Counted from the stretch's first letter, positions 47,414-57,263 are shown. The stretch: 64,000 nucleotides of DNA from Salinisphaera aquimarina (GCF_042643355.1 NZ_JBHRSS010000001.1:372001-436000), one strand, 5' to 3'. Numbers and translations are program-made. Notes: generated by a model from the letters alone, not told the origin.

Positions 47414-48000
47414 TGAGCGTGTCGACAAAACATACCCGCGGTCAGCTGTACGTCATTTCCGCGCCCTCGGGTGCGGGCAAGACCAGCCTGACCCATGCCC
47501 TGATCGAGCGTCTCGAACGCGTGGGTCGCCAGGCCCGTTTCTCGGTGTCCTACACCACGCGTGCCGCGCGCCCCGGCGAACAGGACGGTGTGGACTACCA
47601 CTTCGTACCGATGGCCGATTTCCAGGCGATGATCGAGGCCGGGGCGTTTCTCGAATACGCCCAGGTGTTCGATCGCTACTACGGCACTTCGGCGGCCGAG
47701 ACCGAACGCTGGATCGCGCACGGTCAGGATGTGGTGCTGGATATCGACTGGCAGGGGGCGAGACAGGTGCGCGAGCGCGCGCCCGACACCATCAGCATCT
47801 TCATCCGGCCGCCGTCGCGCGAGGAGCTCGAACGACGGCTGCGCGACCGGGCCTCGGACGATGATGCCGCCATCGCACGCCGGCTGGCCGAGGCGGACGA
47901 CGAGATGGCGCGCGCGGACGAGTACGATTATCAGATCGTCAACGACAGTTTCGAGGATGCGCTCGCCGAACTCGAGCGTATTTTCCTGAAATCGACATAA
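47413..48000 (+). CDS. gmk: Guanylate kinase
   Basis: Phosphorylates GMP. The 195-residue enzyme shows the P-loop SAPSGAGKTSL, the GMP-binding YTTRAARPGEQDGVDYHF and the lid segment. Two in-frame GTGs (47413 and 47419) are possible starts; the first shares its G with the yicC stop codon. rpoZ follows after 69 bases. Confidence 0.96.
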   Translation: MSVSTKHTRGQLYVISAPSGAGKTSLTHALIERLERVGRQARFSVSYTTRAARPGEQDGVDYHFVPMADFQAMIEAGAFLEYAQVFDRYYGTSAAETERWIAHGQDVVLDIDWQGARQVRERAPDTISIFIRPPSREELERRLRDRASDDDAAIARRLAEADDEMARADEYDYQIVNDSFEDALAELERIFLKST

Positions 48001-48069
48001 ACGCCTTGTGCACGGCGCGCAAGAGCCGGTAAACTACGCTGTTTACTAATCCCCCAGCGAGACCTAAGC

Positions 48070-48384
48070 ATGGCACGAGTCACGGTCGAAGATTGTCTTG
48101 AGCATGTGAACAACAAGTTCGAACTGGCCACCATCGCGGCCAAGCGCGCGCGCCAGCTCGCCCGCGGCGCCAATGCGCGGTTGCCCTGGGAAGACGACAA
48201 GCCCACCGTGATGGCCCTGCGCGAGATCGCCGCGGGCGAGATCGATATCTCGATTCTGGACGAGCCGGACCTGCCGCCGATTTCCACGAGCATGGATACG
48301 CCGCGGCCCGCCGAGCCGACCGAAGACGAACTCGATATCGAGGCGGCCAAGAAAGCCAAAGCGGCCGACGACGCCGATATCTAG
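48070..48384 (+). CDS. rpoZ: RNA polymerase omega subunit
   Basis: The 104-residue omega subunit begins MARVTVEDCLEHVNNKFELA and has AKRARQLARGAN. The acidic tail (EPTEDELDIEAAKKAKAADD) is slightly longer than usual. It is followed by an intrinsic terminator before spoT, so spoT may rely on another promoter or read-through. Confidence 0.96.
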   Translation: MARVTVEDCLEHVNNKFELATIAAKRARQLARGANARLPWEDDKPTVMALREIAAGEIDISILDEPDLPPISTSMDTPRPAEPTEDELDIEAAKKAKAADDADI

Positions 48385-48410
48385 CGCTTGTCGACGCGTT
48401 CAGTTGCAAA

Positions 48411-48438
48411 AAGGCCGCTGTCTTCAGCGGCTTTTTTT
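48411..48438 (+). terminator. Intrinsic terminator between rpoZ and spoT
   Basis: GCCGCTG and CAGCGGC pair over seven bases (48414-48420, 48425-48431) with a TCTT loop, followed by seven T. A-tract on the other side too. Confidence 0.88.
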
Positions 48439-48536
48439 ATGCCCGCATGCGGTAGGTAAGGGCTTCGGCGTGTCCGCGCACGAGGTGGGTTGACGCTCCA
48501 GTCGTCAACCGGCCGGCTTCCCGGTAATCTGGAGGC

Positions 48537-50699
48537 ATGGAACTGACCAGCGGATTCACCCGTATCCAGAGTCGTATCCGCACCTCGCGCATCTCACGCG
48601 AGTTCGGTATCGATACCCTGGCCGAACATCTGGAGAGCTATCTCCCGGAGCCGGCCATCGCGCGCGTGCGCGCCGCCTACGAGTTTGGCGAGCGCCAGCA
48701 TCGCGGACAGTTCCGCAAGACCGGCGAGCCGTATATCTATCATCCGTTGGCGGTCGCCCGGATCCTGGCCGAGATGCGACTGGATGCGACCACGCTGATC
48801 GCCGCGATTCTGCACGACGTGATCGAGGATACCGACGCCGCGCGCGATGAGGTCGCGGCGCGTTTCGGCAAGGAAGTGGCCAATCTCGTCGATGGCGTGT
48901 CCAAGCTCGACAGGGCCCAGTTCCACAGCCGCGAACAGGCTACCGCCGAGAGTTTTCGCAAGCTGATGCTGGCCATGACCCACGACCTGCGGGTCATCAT
49001 GGTGAAGCTGGCCGACCGGCTGCATAACATGCGCACGCTCGAGGGCATGACCGCCGCCAAGCGGGCCCTGATCGCCAAGGAGACACTGGATATCTATGCG
49101 CCGATCGCCCGACGCCTGGGTATCAACAGCATGCGCGTCGAACTTGAGGAGCTCGGCTTCGCCAATCTCTACCCCCAGCGTTACGCGGTGCTGCAACGCG
49201 CCAGCCGTTCGATCACCGGCGACCGCCGCAGCTTGCTGCGCGAGATCGAGGAGACGTTGTCGCGCGGGCTGGCGGCCGAAGGCATCGGCGCCAACGTCAA
49301 GGGACGGCGCAAGAATCTCTACAGCATCTATCGCAAGATGCGCGAAAAGCACCGCCGTTTTCTCGACGTGTTCGATCTCTACGGCGTGCGCGTGATCGTC
49401 GATTCGGTGGACGACTGCTACCGGGCGCTGGGCATCGTGCATCATCAGTACCGGCCGATCACCGAGCAGTTCAACGATTTCATCGCCAATCCGAAACTCA
49501 ACGGCTATCAGTCGTTGCACACCACGGTCATGGCCCGCGGCGGGATCAAGTTCGAGGTCCAGATCCGGACCCGCGAAATGGACCAGATCGCCGAGAGCGG
49601 CATCGCCGCGCACTGGCAGTACAAGCTGGGCGAACGGGTCGGCAAGCTCGGCAATCTCGACGCCGAGGAATGGCTCGGCCATCTCACCGAAATGCACGTC
49701 GGCGAAGCCGATTCGCTGACCTTCGTCGACGATCTGCGCATGGATCTGTTCCCGGACGAGGTCTATGTGTTCACGCCCAAGGGCAAGATCATACGGCTGG
49801 CGCGGGGATCGACCTGTGTCGATTTCGCCTATGCGGTGCATACCGAGCTGGGTGATCGCTGTGTCGCGGCTCGCGTCGACGGGCATCTGGCGCCGCTCAA
49901 CAGTCAGCTCGAGTCGGGGCAGACCGTCGACGTCATAACCGCCAAGCACGCCCGGCCCAACGCCGCCTGGCTGCATTTCCTCAAGACCGCGAAAGCCCGC
50001 AACGGCGTACGCAATTTTCTCAAGAACCAGCGCGCCGACAAGGCTGAACGCCTGGGGCAGCGCCTGCTCGACAAATCCCTCAGCGATCTGGGACTGTCGC
50101 TGCGGCGTCTGTCGCGCACCGATATCGACCGCGGCCTGTCCGAGATGGACGAGCCCAGCCTGCCGGCGTTGTATGCCGCGATCGGGCTGGGCAAGAGGCT
50201 GGCGCCGCTGGTGGCCCGGCATTTTCTGTCCGGCGACGCACCGATCGCCAAGGGCCGGCGCGCCAAGCCTCTGGCTGTCGAAGGCACGGAAGGTCTGGTG
50301 GTCGAGTTTGCCAAATGCTGTCATCCGGTACCGGGCGACGCCATCCACGGCCAGGCGAGCATGGGCCGGGGCCTGGTCGTGCATCGTTTCGGCTGTGCCT
50401 ATTCGCGGCGCAAGGGCGCCTCGGCGGACCGGGTGGAGCTGACCTGGGCCGACAACGTCAGCGGCGAATACAACGTCGAGTTGCGTGTGACCGCCAGCAA
50501 CAAGCGAGGCCTGTTGGCGACGCTGACCGCCAAGTTCGCCGATTCCGACTGCAATATCGAGAACATCACCTTCCCCGAACGCAGCGGCGCATTGATCACC
50601 ATCCGGTTTCTCGTCGGCGTGCACGATCGCCATCATCTGGCCAGCGTTATCCGCCGCCTGCGTCGGGTAGCGGCGGTGGAGCGGGTCGAGCGCTGCTGA
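48537..50699 (+). CDS. spoT: Bifunctional (p)ppGpp synthase/hydrolase SpoT
   Basis: The 720-residue protein is laid out as HD hydrolase (about 45-200; His69, His93 and Asp94 in LHDVIEDT), synthetase (about 240-360 with YGVRVIVDSVDDCYRALG and NGYQSLHT), TGS (about 400-460) and C-terminal ACT domain. The intact HD motif shows hydrolase capability. GGAGG lies only one base from ATG 48537, closer than ideal. The protein is about 20 residues longer at its N-terminus than E. coli SpoT, so a later start is possible. Confidence 0.95.
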   Translation: MELTSGFTRIQSRIRTSRISREFGIDTLAEHLESYLPEPAIARVRAAYEFGERQHRGQFRKTGEPYIYHPLAVARILAEMRLDATTLIAAILHDVIEDTDAARDEVAARFGKEVANLVDGVSKLDRAQFHSREQATAESFRKLMLAMTHDLRVIMVKLADRLHNMRTLEGMTAAKRALIAKETLDIYAPIARRLGINSMRVELEELGFANLYPQRYAVLQRASRSITGDRRSLLREIEETLSRGLAAEGIGANVKGRRKNLYSIYRKMREKHRRFLDVFDLYGVRVIVDSVDDCYRALGIVHHQYRPITEQFNDFIANPKLNGYQSLHTTVMARGGIKFEVQIRTREMDQIAESGIAAHWQYKLGERVGKLGNLDAEEWLGHLTEMHVGEADSLTFVDDLRMDLFPDEVYVFTPKGKIIRLARGSTCVDFAYAVHTELGDRCVAARVDGHLAPLNSQLESGQTVDVITAKHARPNAAWLHFLKTAKARNGVRNFLKNQRADKAERLGQRLLDKSLSDLGLSLRRLSRTDIDRGLSEMDEPSLPALYAAIGLGKRLAPLVARHFLSGDAPIAKGRRAKPLAVEGTEGLVVEFAKCCHPVPGDAIHGQASMGRGLVVHRFGCAYSRRKGASADRVELTWADNVSGEYNVELRVTASNKRGLLATLTAKFADSDCNIENITFPERSGALITIRFLVGVHDRHHLASVIRRLRRVAAVERVERC

Positions 50700-50774
50700 G
50701 TGTTTTCAGGGCGGGCTGCTCGACCGGTGGCCGCTGTGTGACAATAACGGGCTGATTCCCAAGGCCGACACGCA

Positions 50775-51170
50775 ATGATTAAACCGATCAGCCATCAGAT
50801 CATCGAGACCAAGGAGGCACCGGGCGCAATCGGTGCCTATTCGCAGGCCGTCAAGGCCGGCAATACCCTCTATATCTCGGGTCAGATCCCGCTCGACCCG
50901 GCCACCGGCGATCTCGTCGATGGCGATATCGAAGCCCAGATCGAGCGTGTGTTCGACAATCTCGCGGCGGTGGCCAAGGCCGCCGGTACCACGCTGGCTC
51001 ATGTGGTCAAGTTCACGATCTATCTCACCGATATGGCCGACTTTGCCGCGGTCAACACGGTGATGCAGGCGCGGCTCGACGCGCCGTATCCGGCTCGTGC
51101 CGCCGTCGGTGTAGCCGCGCTGCCCAAGGGTGCACGCGTCGAGGCCGATGCCATCCTCGTCCTCGGGTAG
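50775..51170 (+). CDS. ridA: RidA enamine/imine deaminase
   Basis: A 131-residue trimeric deaminase that hydrolyses reactive enamines from amino acid metabolism. Recognisable motifs are GAYSQAVKAGNTLYISGQIPLD and the closing APYPARAAVGVAALPKGARV with the conserved Arg. It ends within the start of recG (23-base overlap). Confidence 0.96.
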   Translation: MIKPISHQIIETKEAPGAIGAYSQAVKAGNTLYISGQIPLDPATGDLVDGDIEAQIERVFDNLAAVAKAAGTTLAHVVKFTIYLTDMADFAAVNTVMQARLDAPYPARAAVGVAALPKGARVEADAILVLG

Positions 51171-53292
51171 GCGCGCCGGCGCGGCACCTGCCGCACCGCG
51201 AGCACTGCGTGCCGGTGATCCCTGCAGCCGTCTGAGCGGCGTCGGCCCGAAGCTGGTCGACAAGCTGGCGGGGCTAGGCATCGAGCGCATCGGCGACGTG
51301 CTGCTGCACCGGCCGCTGCGTTACGAGGACCGTAGCCGCATCACGCCGGTTGCCGAGTTGCCGTGGCAATCCGGCCCGGCGCTGGCGGTGGTGCGCGTGG
51401 AGGCCTCGGAAGTGCGCCACGGCCGCCGCCGCAGCCTGCTGGTGACCGCCAGTGATGGCGCGGCGCGGCTGTGGCTGCGGTTTTTCCATTTCGCACCGTC
51501 GCAGCAGGCGCAGATGAGCGCGGGTACCTGGCTGCGCATATTCGGCGAACCCCGCCCCGGCGTCTACGGCGTGGAAATGGTGCATCCCGAATATCAGGTG
51601 GTCGCCGACGCGGCGGCGGGGCAGGCGATCACGCCGGAACTGCGCGCGGTCTATCCGACCACCAGCGGCGTGACCCAGCCACGGCTGCGGGACATGGTCG
51701 ATCAGGCGCTCGCACAGCTGCAACGGCCCGAGTTCTGGCCGCCGGCGCTGCCGGCAGATCTGGAGCGCGAGATCGCGGGAAAGACCGGCCCGATCAGCGC
51801 GCAGCAGGCGTTGCACACCATTCACCGGCCGACGCCGAATGACGATCTGGGCGCGCTCATCGAGGGCAATCATCCGGCTGTGACCCGGCTCGCCTTCGAG
51901 GAACTGCTGGGCCATCAACTGGGCCTGCGTTCGCGCCGGCGCCAGATCAAGACCGAGCGCGCGCCGGCGCTGGGCGATGCCGGGCGTGGTCTGGCGCCGT
52001 TGTTCGAGCAGCTCGGCTTCGCGCCTACGAACGCCCAGCGCCGCGTGATCGGCGAGATTCTGGCCGACATGGCCGCGAGCGCGCCGATGCTGCGCCTGAT
52101 CCAGGGCGATGTCGGCTCGGGCAAGACCGTGGTTGCGGCCGCGGCGGTGCTCACCACGGTGGAGAACGGCTGGCAGGCCGCCTTTATGGCGCCAACCGAA
52201 CTGCTCGCCGAGCAGCATTACACGAGTCTCGCCGGCTGGCTGGAACCGCTGGGCCTGACGGTCTGGCTGATCACCGGCAAGCGCAAGCGTGACGACGCCC
52301 AGCTGGCCGCGATCGAGGCCGGTACGCCGGGCGTGGCTATCGGCACCCATGCGCTGTTTCAGGATGCGCTGACATTCGGCCGCCTGGGCCTGTGCGTGAT
52401 CGACGAACAACACCGTTTTGGCGTCAACCAGCGGCTGGCGCTGCGCAACAAGGTCGCGCGCCGCGGCTTCACCGCCCACCAGCTGATCATGACCGCCACC
52501 CCCATTCCCCGCACGCTGGCGATGAGCGCCTATGCCGACCTGGATACGTCGGTGATCGATGAACTGCCGCCGGGGCGCACGCCGGTGGTGACGGTGGCGG
52601 TGCCCAATACGCGCCGCGACGAGGTGGTCGAGCGCATCGGTCGGGCGGTGGCCGCGGGCCGTCAAGTCTACTGGGTGTGCACCCTCATCGAAACCAGCGA
52701 CAAGCTCGAGGCCCAGGCCGCCGAAGCCGCCGCGGAGGCGTTGTCGGTGGCGCTGCCCGGTGTACGGGTGACGCTTGCGCACGGGCGCATGCGCGCCGCG
52801 GACAAGCAGGGCGCGATGGCGGCGTTCAAGAGCGGCGAGATCGATGTGCTGGTCGCGACCACCGTGATCGAGGTGGGCGTGGACGTGCCTAACGCCTCGC
52901 TGATGATCATCGAAAACGCGGAACGGCTGGGGCTGGCGCAGTTGCATCAGCTGCGCGGCCGGGTCGGGCGTGGTCGGGTCGAAAGCCACTGCGTGCTACT
53001 TTATCAACCGCCCTTGTCGGATACCGCGCGCCGGCGGCTGTCGGTGTTGCGCGAGACCGGCGACGGCTTCGCCATCGCCCGTGCCGACCTGGAGTTGCGC
53101 GGACCGGGCGAAGTGCTGGGCACTCGCCAGACCGGTGCGGCCACGTTCCGCATTGCCGATCTGATGCGTGATGGCGACTGGGTCGAGCGCGCGTTGACGG
53201 TAGCCGACGATGTGCTGGCCTATCATCCGCGCGAGGCAGAAATACTCATCGAGCGCTGGGCCAGTGCCGGCGGCGCCTATGCCCGTGTATGA
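51148..53292 (+). CDS. recG: ATP-dependent DNA helicase RecG
   Basis: RecG remodels stalled replication forks. The 714-residue protein (from ATG 51148) has the wedge domain (SGVGPKLVDKLAGLGI then LRYEDRS), Walker A GDVGSGKT, DEQH (VIDEQHRFGV), and the helicase C domain with TRTGAATFRI-like end. A GTG at 51130 would add six residues and overlap ridA more. It keeps the usual spoT-ridA-recG order. Confidence 0.96.
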   Translation: MPSSSSGRRAGAAPAAPRALRAGDPCSRLSGVGPKLVDKLAGLGIERIGDVLLHRPLRYEDRSRITPVAELPWQSGPALAVVRVEASEVRHGRRRSLLVTASDGAARLWLRFFHFAPSQQAQMSAGTWLRIFGEPRPGVYGVEMVHPEYQVVADAAAGQAITPELRAVYPTTSGVTQPRLRDMVDQALAQLQRPEFWPPALPADLEREIAGKTGPISAQQALHTIHRPTPNDDLGALIEGNHPAVTRLAFEELLGHQLGLRSRRRQIKTERAPALGDAGRGLAPLFEQLGFAPTNAQRRVIGEILADMAASAPMLRLIQGDVGSGKTVVAAAAVLTTVENGWQAAFMAPTELLAEQHYTSLAGWLEPLGLTVWLITGKRKRDDAQLAAIEAGTPGVAIGTHALFQDALTFGRLGLCVIDEQHRFGVNQRLALRNKVARRGFTAHQLIMTATPIPRTLAMSAYADLDTSVIDELPPGRTPVVTVAVPNTRRDEVVERIGRAVAAGRQVYWVCTLIETSDKLEAQAAEAAAEALSVALPGVRVTLAHGRMRAADKQGAMAAFKSGEIDVLVATTVIEVGVDVPNASLMIIENAERLGLAQLHQLRGRVGRGRVESHCVLLYQPPLSDTARRRLSVLRETGDGFAIARADLELRGPGEVLGTRQTGAATFRIADLMRDGDWVERALTVADDVLAYHPREAEILIERWASAGGAYARV

Positions 53293-53360
53293 ATTCGGCG
53301 TCCGGGGCGCGACCGGCCGTGCCCGGTCAGGCCGCGCGGGCAGCATTTAAGGGAGAGGGC

Positions 53361-55304
53361 ATGAATCTGGTCACGCGTATCCGAAATCTGGGGCAGTTCC
53401 AGCTTGAGCAGTTCATCCTGCGCGGCGCCCTGTCCCGACTCATGGTGATCGCGCTGGCGATGGTGCTTATCGCCGGCGGCGCCGGGCTGCTCGTGTATAC
53501 GGCAACGCCGACGCCTTCCGAGGCCTATCCCGACGCCGGCTCGGCGGTCTGGTGGGCGTTTCTGCGCCTGACCGACTCCGGCTATCTGGGCGACGACGAG
53601 GGCGCGCTGCTGCGCACCGTGTCGACCATCCTCACCGTGCTTGGCGTGGTGCTGTTCGTGGGCGCGCTGATCGCGACCATGACCCAGTGGCTCAACGACA
53701 CCATCGAGACGCTGGAGGCGGGCTACACGCCGATCGCACAGAACAATCACGTGTTGATCCTGGGCTGGAACAACCGCACGGCGAGCATGGTCGAGGATCT
53801 GGTCGAGTCGGAAGGGCGGGTGGCGCGTTTTCTCAGTCGTCATGGCGGCCGGCGGCTGCGTATCGTCATCCTCGCCGAGCGCGTGTCGCCGGCATTGATG
53901 CAGGAGATCAAGGACAAGCTCGGCCGGCGCTTCGATTCGCGGCGGATCACGCTGCGCTCGGGCACCCCGCTACGCGTCGAGCATCTGCGGCGGGTGGATT
54001 ATCTGCATGCCGCGGTGATTCTGCTGCCGACCCGTGAATTCGACGCCGACGGCTCGCCCGACGAGTTGACCATCAAGGCGCTGATGAGCGCCGCCCATTC
54101 CGACGACGAGGTCGAGCCGCAGGATCTGCCGCTGGTGGTCGCGGAAATATTCGACGCCGATCGTCTGGAAACTGCGCGTCGGGCGTATCCCGGGCCGGCC
54201 GAGTTCATCGGCACGCCGCTGATCATCAGCCGGCTGCTGGTGCAGAACGCACGTCATCCCGGACTGTCCTGGATCTACAACGAGCTGCTCGGCGGGCACG
54301 GCAACCAGATCTTCGTGCGCAAGTGTCCGGAACTCGCCGGCCAGCGCATGATCGATGTCGCGGCTTGCTTCGAGGACGCGATCCTGCTGGGTATCGCGCG
54401 CAACGGCGAATTGCAGCCGCTGTATGCCGACAACGCCGATACCGTGACCGAGAATGATCCGCTGGCGTTCATCGCCGCCGATTTCGACGACTGCAAGCCC
54501 ACCCGAGATGCCCAGGCTGACGAACAGGGCCGCGCACGGCCGCCGTTTCACAGCGACTCGCCGCTAAGAAACCGGCGCGTGCTCGTACTGGGATGGAATC
54601 AGAAGCTGCCGTCGCTACTGGCCGAGTTCGATGCCTACGAGCGTGAATCGGTGGAGGTCGACGTATTTTCGCTGCTAAGCATCGGCGAGCGCGAGACGAC
54701 GCTGCTGCGCAAGGGCGTACAGCTCGATCATGCCCGCGTGAACCAGCTGGAGGGCGATCTGACCTCGCACTACGAGGTCGGGCTGCTCGATGTGGCCAGC
54801 TACGACAGCATCATTCTGGTGGCCAGCGACTGGCTGGGCTCGGCGGACGCCGCCGATGCGCGCATGCTGCTGGGGTATCTGGTGCTGTCCCGTCTGCTCG
54901 AGGACGTGGCCAACCCGCCGCGCTTGGTCGTCGAGACGATGTCGACGGACAACGCGAAACTGTTCGATGTCGCCAACGTGGAGCGTCTGGTCTCGCCGGA
55001 TCTGCAGGCGAGCATGCTCACCCAGGTGGCGCTCAGGCGCGAACTGCACTGGGTCATGGAAGAACTGTTCGGTGCCGGCGGGGCGGAGGTCGAGTTTCGA
55101 GACGTGACCGCGCTCGGCCTGGCCGGCGCGTCCAGAAGTTTCGAGGCCATGCGACTCGAACGCGCAGCCTATGGAGAGGTGTTGCTGGGCACCCTGGCCG
55201 ATGCCACCGGCGCCGCGCCCCGTCTGCGGCTGAACCCCCACGACAAGCAGGCGCTGCTGGAGCTGGCCGACGGCGACGAACTGGTGGTGCTCGCGGTGGC
55301 GTGA
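53361..55304 (+). CDS. CASTOR/POLLUX-related ion channel with dual RCK-like domains
   Basis: A 647-residue membrane protein. Helix 1 is about 26-48, a pore loop AVWWAFLRLTDSGYLGDD follows, and helix 2 is about 85-108. The rest is cytoplasmic, with two Rossmann-like gating domains starting HVLILGWNNRTASMVEDL and RVLVLGWNQKLPSLL. The GWN pattern is typical of the CASTOR/POLLUX/SYM8 family, the plant nuclear-envelope calcium channels with bacterial relatives of unknown role. Start ATG 53361 has AGGGAGAGG upstream; the frame is open to 53289. It is convergent with corA, the stops lying ten bases apart. Confidence 0.85.
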   Translation: MNLVTRIRNLGQFQLEQFILRGALSRLMVIALAMVLIAGGAGLLVYTATPTPSEAYPDAGSAVWWAFLRLTDSGYLGDDEGALLRTVSTILTVLGVVLFVGALIATMTQWLNDTIETLEAGYTPIAQNNHVLILGWNNRTASMVEDLVESEGRVARFLSRHGGRRLRIVILAERVSPALMQEIKDKLGRRFDSRRITLRSGTPLRVEHLRRVDYLHAAVILLPTREFDADGSPDELTIKALMSAAHSDDEVEPQDLPLVVAEIFDADRLETARRAYPGPAEFIGTPLIISRLLVQNARHPGLSWIYNELLGGHGNQIFVRKCPELAGQRMIDVAACFEDAILLGIARNGELQPLYADNADTVTENDPLAFIAADFDDCKPTRDAQADEQGRARPPFHSDSPLRNRRVLVLGWNQKLPSLLAEFDAYERESVEVDVFSLLSIGERETTLLRKGVQLDHARVNQLEGDLTSHYEVGLLDVASYDSIILVASDWLGSADAADARMLLGYLVLSRLLEDVANPPRLVVETMSTDNAKLFDVANVERLVSPDLQASMLTQVALRRELHWVMEELFGAGGAEVEFRDVTALGLAGASRSFEAMRLERAAYGEVLLGTLADATGAAPRLRLNPHDKQALLELADGDELVVLAVA

Positions 55305-55314
55305 GCTGCGTCGG

Positions 55315-56400
55315 TCATAGCCAGCGTCGCCGTCGGAAATACAAGAACATGCCCAGGACCAGCACCGCCATGACGCCGATCACGGCTGGATAACCGAAGC
55401 GCCAACCCAGCTCCGGCATGTTCCAGGGGCTGCGGGTGTCGAAGTTCATGCCATAGACGCCGGCAATGAACGACAGCGGCATGAAGACGGTCGCGATCAG
55501 CGTGAGCATGCGCATGATCTCGTTGAGCCGGGTCGACGCCAGCGACAGATAGGTGTCCAGCAACGAGCCAGCGGTTTCGTAATAGCCTTCGGCCAGGTCG
55601 AGCACACGCCTGGCGTGGTCTTCCGCATCCCGGAAATAGGGCCGGTTGTCCGCATGGATCAGGTCGTGGTCGAGGCCGATCCAGTGCAGCAGCATCTCGC
55701 TCTGGCTGCGCAATACCTTCTTCATGCCGATCAGCCGTCGGCGCATGGCATGGATCACCTCGATCATGTCGCGGTTCGTGTTGTCGAAAATCTCGTCTTC
55801 CAATTCCTCGAGGCGGTCGTTGTAGCCGGCCAGCACCTCGAAGCTGGTGTCGACCACCACATCGGCCAGGCAGTAGGCGAGATAGTCCGATTCGGCGTGG
55901 GCGATGCGTCCCTGTGCTTCGTGAATACGATTGCGCACCGGCGCGAACACGTCGTGCGTGCCGGCATGAAAGCTGAGCACGAAATCCTCGCCCACGAACA
56001 GGCTGACCTGCTGAAACAGGCACTCGTGCTCGCGGGTGAACGGCAGCGCCATCGAAGCGAACACGCTGTAGCGATAGGCATCGAGTTTGGGGCGCTGGCC
56101 GTGGTTGAGCACGTCTTCCAGGGCCAGCGGATGCAGATGATAGGCCTCGCCCAGACGCGCCAGGTCGGCGGCCGGGACGTCGCCCTCGAAGTGCAGCCAG
56201 GTCAGGCGATGATCCTCCTGGGACGGGACCGTGAGCGCGGCGTCGAGATCGGTCTCGGTACGCTCGCGGGTATCGGCGTCACCGCCGAAATCCATGCGAT
56301 AGATGGTGAGCGCGCCGACACGTGCGTCCGGTTCGGGATCGATCAGCGCGCCGGGGCGCACACCGACCCGGGGGGGGCGGCCGAGCAGATAATGCAGCAT
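55315..56400 (-). CDS. CorA-family magnesium transporter
   Basis: A 361-residue divalent metal channel with a large cytoplasmic N-terminal domain, a long helix and two C-terminal helices. The signature YGMNF precedes the last loop and RRRR the end. The start ATG 56400 (MLHYLLGRP) is close to a run of eight G on the plus strand within the coding region. It may be Mg, Co or Zn-selective. Next to a predicted ion channel and comF, both otherwise unrelated. Confidence 0.9.
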   Translation of the reverse strand: MLHYLLGRPPRVGVRPGALIDPEPDARVGALTIYRMDFGGDADTRERTETDLDAALTVPSQEDHRLTWLHFEGDVPAADLARLGEAYHLHPLALEDVLNHGQRPKLDAYRYSVFASMALPFTREHECLFQQVSLFVGEDFVLSFHAGTHDVFAPVRNRIHEAQGRIAHAESDYLAYCLADVVVDTSFEVLAGYNDRLEELEDEIFDNTNRDMIEVIHAMRRRLIGMKKVLRSQSEMLLHWIGLDHDLIHADNRPYFRDAEDHARRVLDLAEGYYETAGSLLDTYLSLASTRLNEIMRMLTLIATVFMPLSFIAGVYGMNFDTRSPWNMPELGWRFGYPAVIGVMAVLVLGMFLYFRRRRWL

Positions 56401-56491
56401 CAGCGTTCTCTTGAGTCGAGAAATTAAAGGGTTGCGTCGAGTAAAGCCCAGTCGCGGCCGCGCCTGCAAGCGGGCGCCGGCCATCGCCGAT

Positions 56492-57196
56492 TCAGGCGCG
56501 CCCCACGCAATACAGGTCGACGCGTGCGGCCCCGGCCGTGCGCAGGCAGCGCGCCACCGCCAGTGCGGTCTGGCCGGTGGTGACCACATCGTCGACGATG
56601 GCGACATGCCTTCCGGCAAGCGATCCGTGGCAGACGAACGCACGGCGCACGTTAGCCGCCCGCCGGTCGGCGCTGAGCGTGCTCTGGGCCACGGTATCGC
56701 GAACGCGCTCGACGAGTCCGCTTGCCACCGGCCGCCGTTGTACGCGCGCGATGCGACGCGCCAGCCGCTCCGACTGATTGAAGCCGCGGCGTCGATAGCC
56801 GCTCGGGTGAAGCGGTACCGGCACGAGCATCTCCGGCGCGTCGAGGCCGGCATGAACAACACGCTCGGCGAGCAGGTCACCGAGCAGGCGTGCATGCGCC
56901 AGCCGGCCGTCGAACTTCAGGCGCGTGATCAGCCAGCGTATCGGCTGGTCGTAGGCAAACGCGGCGAGCGCCCGATCGAAACGTGGTTGCCGGGCACAGC
57001 GATGACAACGGGTGATACCGACCGTGCCTGTCAGCGGCAGGGCGCAGTGGACGCAGGCATGGGTGAGCCACGGCAACTCCTGCTCGCAATCGCCACACAG
57101 TTCACGGGCCAGCGACGCCGGCGCCCGGCACAGCACGCAGCGCGGGCCCAGCAGTTGTGTTTGTACAGAAGTTAACCATCGGTAAATGAATGGCAT
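56492..57196 (-). CDS. ComF/GntX family phosphoribosyltransferase-like protein
   Basis: A 234-residue protein with N-terminal zinc-finger Cys pairs (CVLCRAPA, CGDCE, CVHCALP, CHRC) and a C-terminal phosphoribosyltransferase fold with IVDDVVTTGQTAL. This is ComF, needed for DNA uptake in competent bacteria. The start is ATG 57196 (MPFIYRW), and the frame extending to 57346 lies over bioB sequence. Divergent from bioB as in many relatives. Confidence 0.92.
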   Translation of the reverse strand: MPFIYRWLTSVQTQLLGPRCVLCRAPASLARELCGDCEQELPWLTHACVHCALPLTGTVGITRCHRCARQPRFDRALAAFAYDQPIRWLITRLKFDGRLAHARLLGDLLAERVVHAGLDAPEMLVPVPLHPSGYRRRGFNQSERLARRIARVQRRPVASGLVERVRDTVAQSTLSADRRAANVRRAFVCHGSLAGRHVAIVDDVVTTGQTALAVARCLRTAGAARVDLYCVGRA

Positions 57197-57210
57197 ATTT
57201 TCAGGTTGAC
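57171..57210 (+). promoter_or_regulatory. Possible BirA-like operator between comF and bioB
   Basis: GTTAACC (57171-57177) and GGTTGAC (57204-57210) form an inverted pair with one mismatch, 26 bases apart, 54 bases before bioB. The half-sites resemble the BirA box GTnAACC / GGTTnAC, but the normal spacing is 15 to 16. TTGACA (57206) could be a bioB minus-35. Tentative. Confidence 0.25.
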
Positions 57211-57263
57211 AGCCGCGTGCGTCTGACAAAAGCTGGTCGTGAAATCCACGCTCCGATTCTGCC

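Noticed and set aside
56370..56377. Run of eight G near the corA start as a phase-variation tract
   Set aside because: It encodes normal GRPPR residues, is only moderately long, and GC-rich genes often have such runs. Nothing else suggests phase variation.
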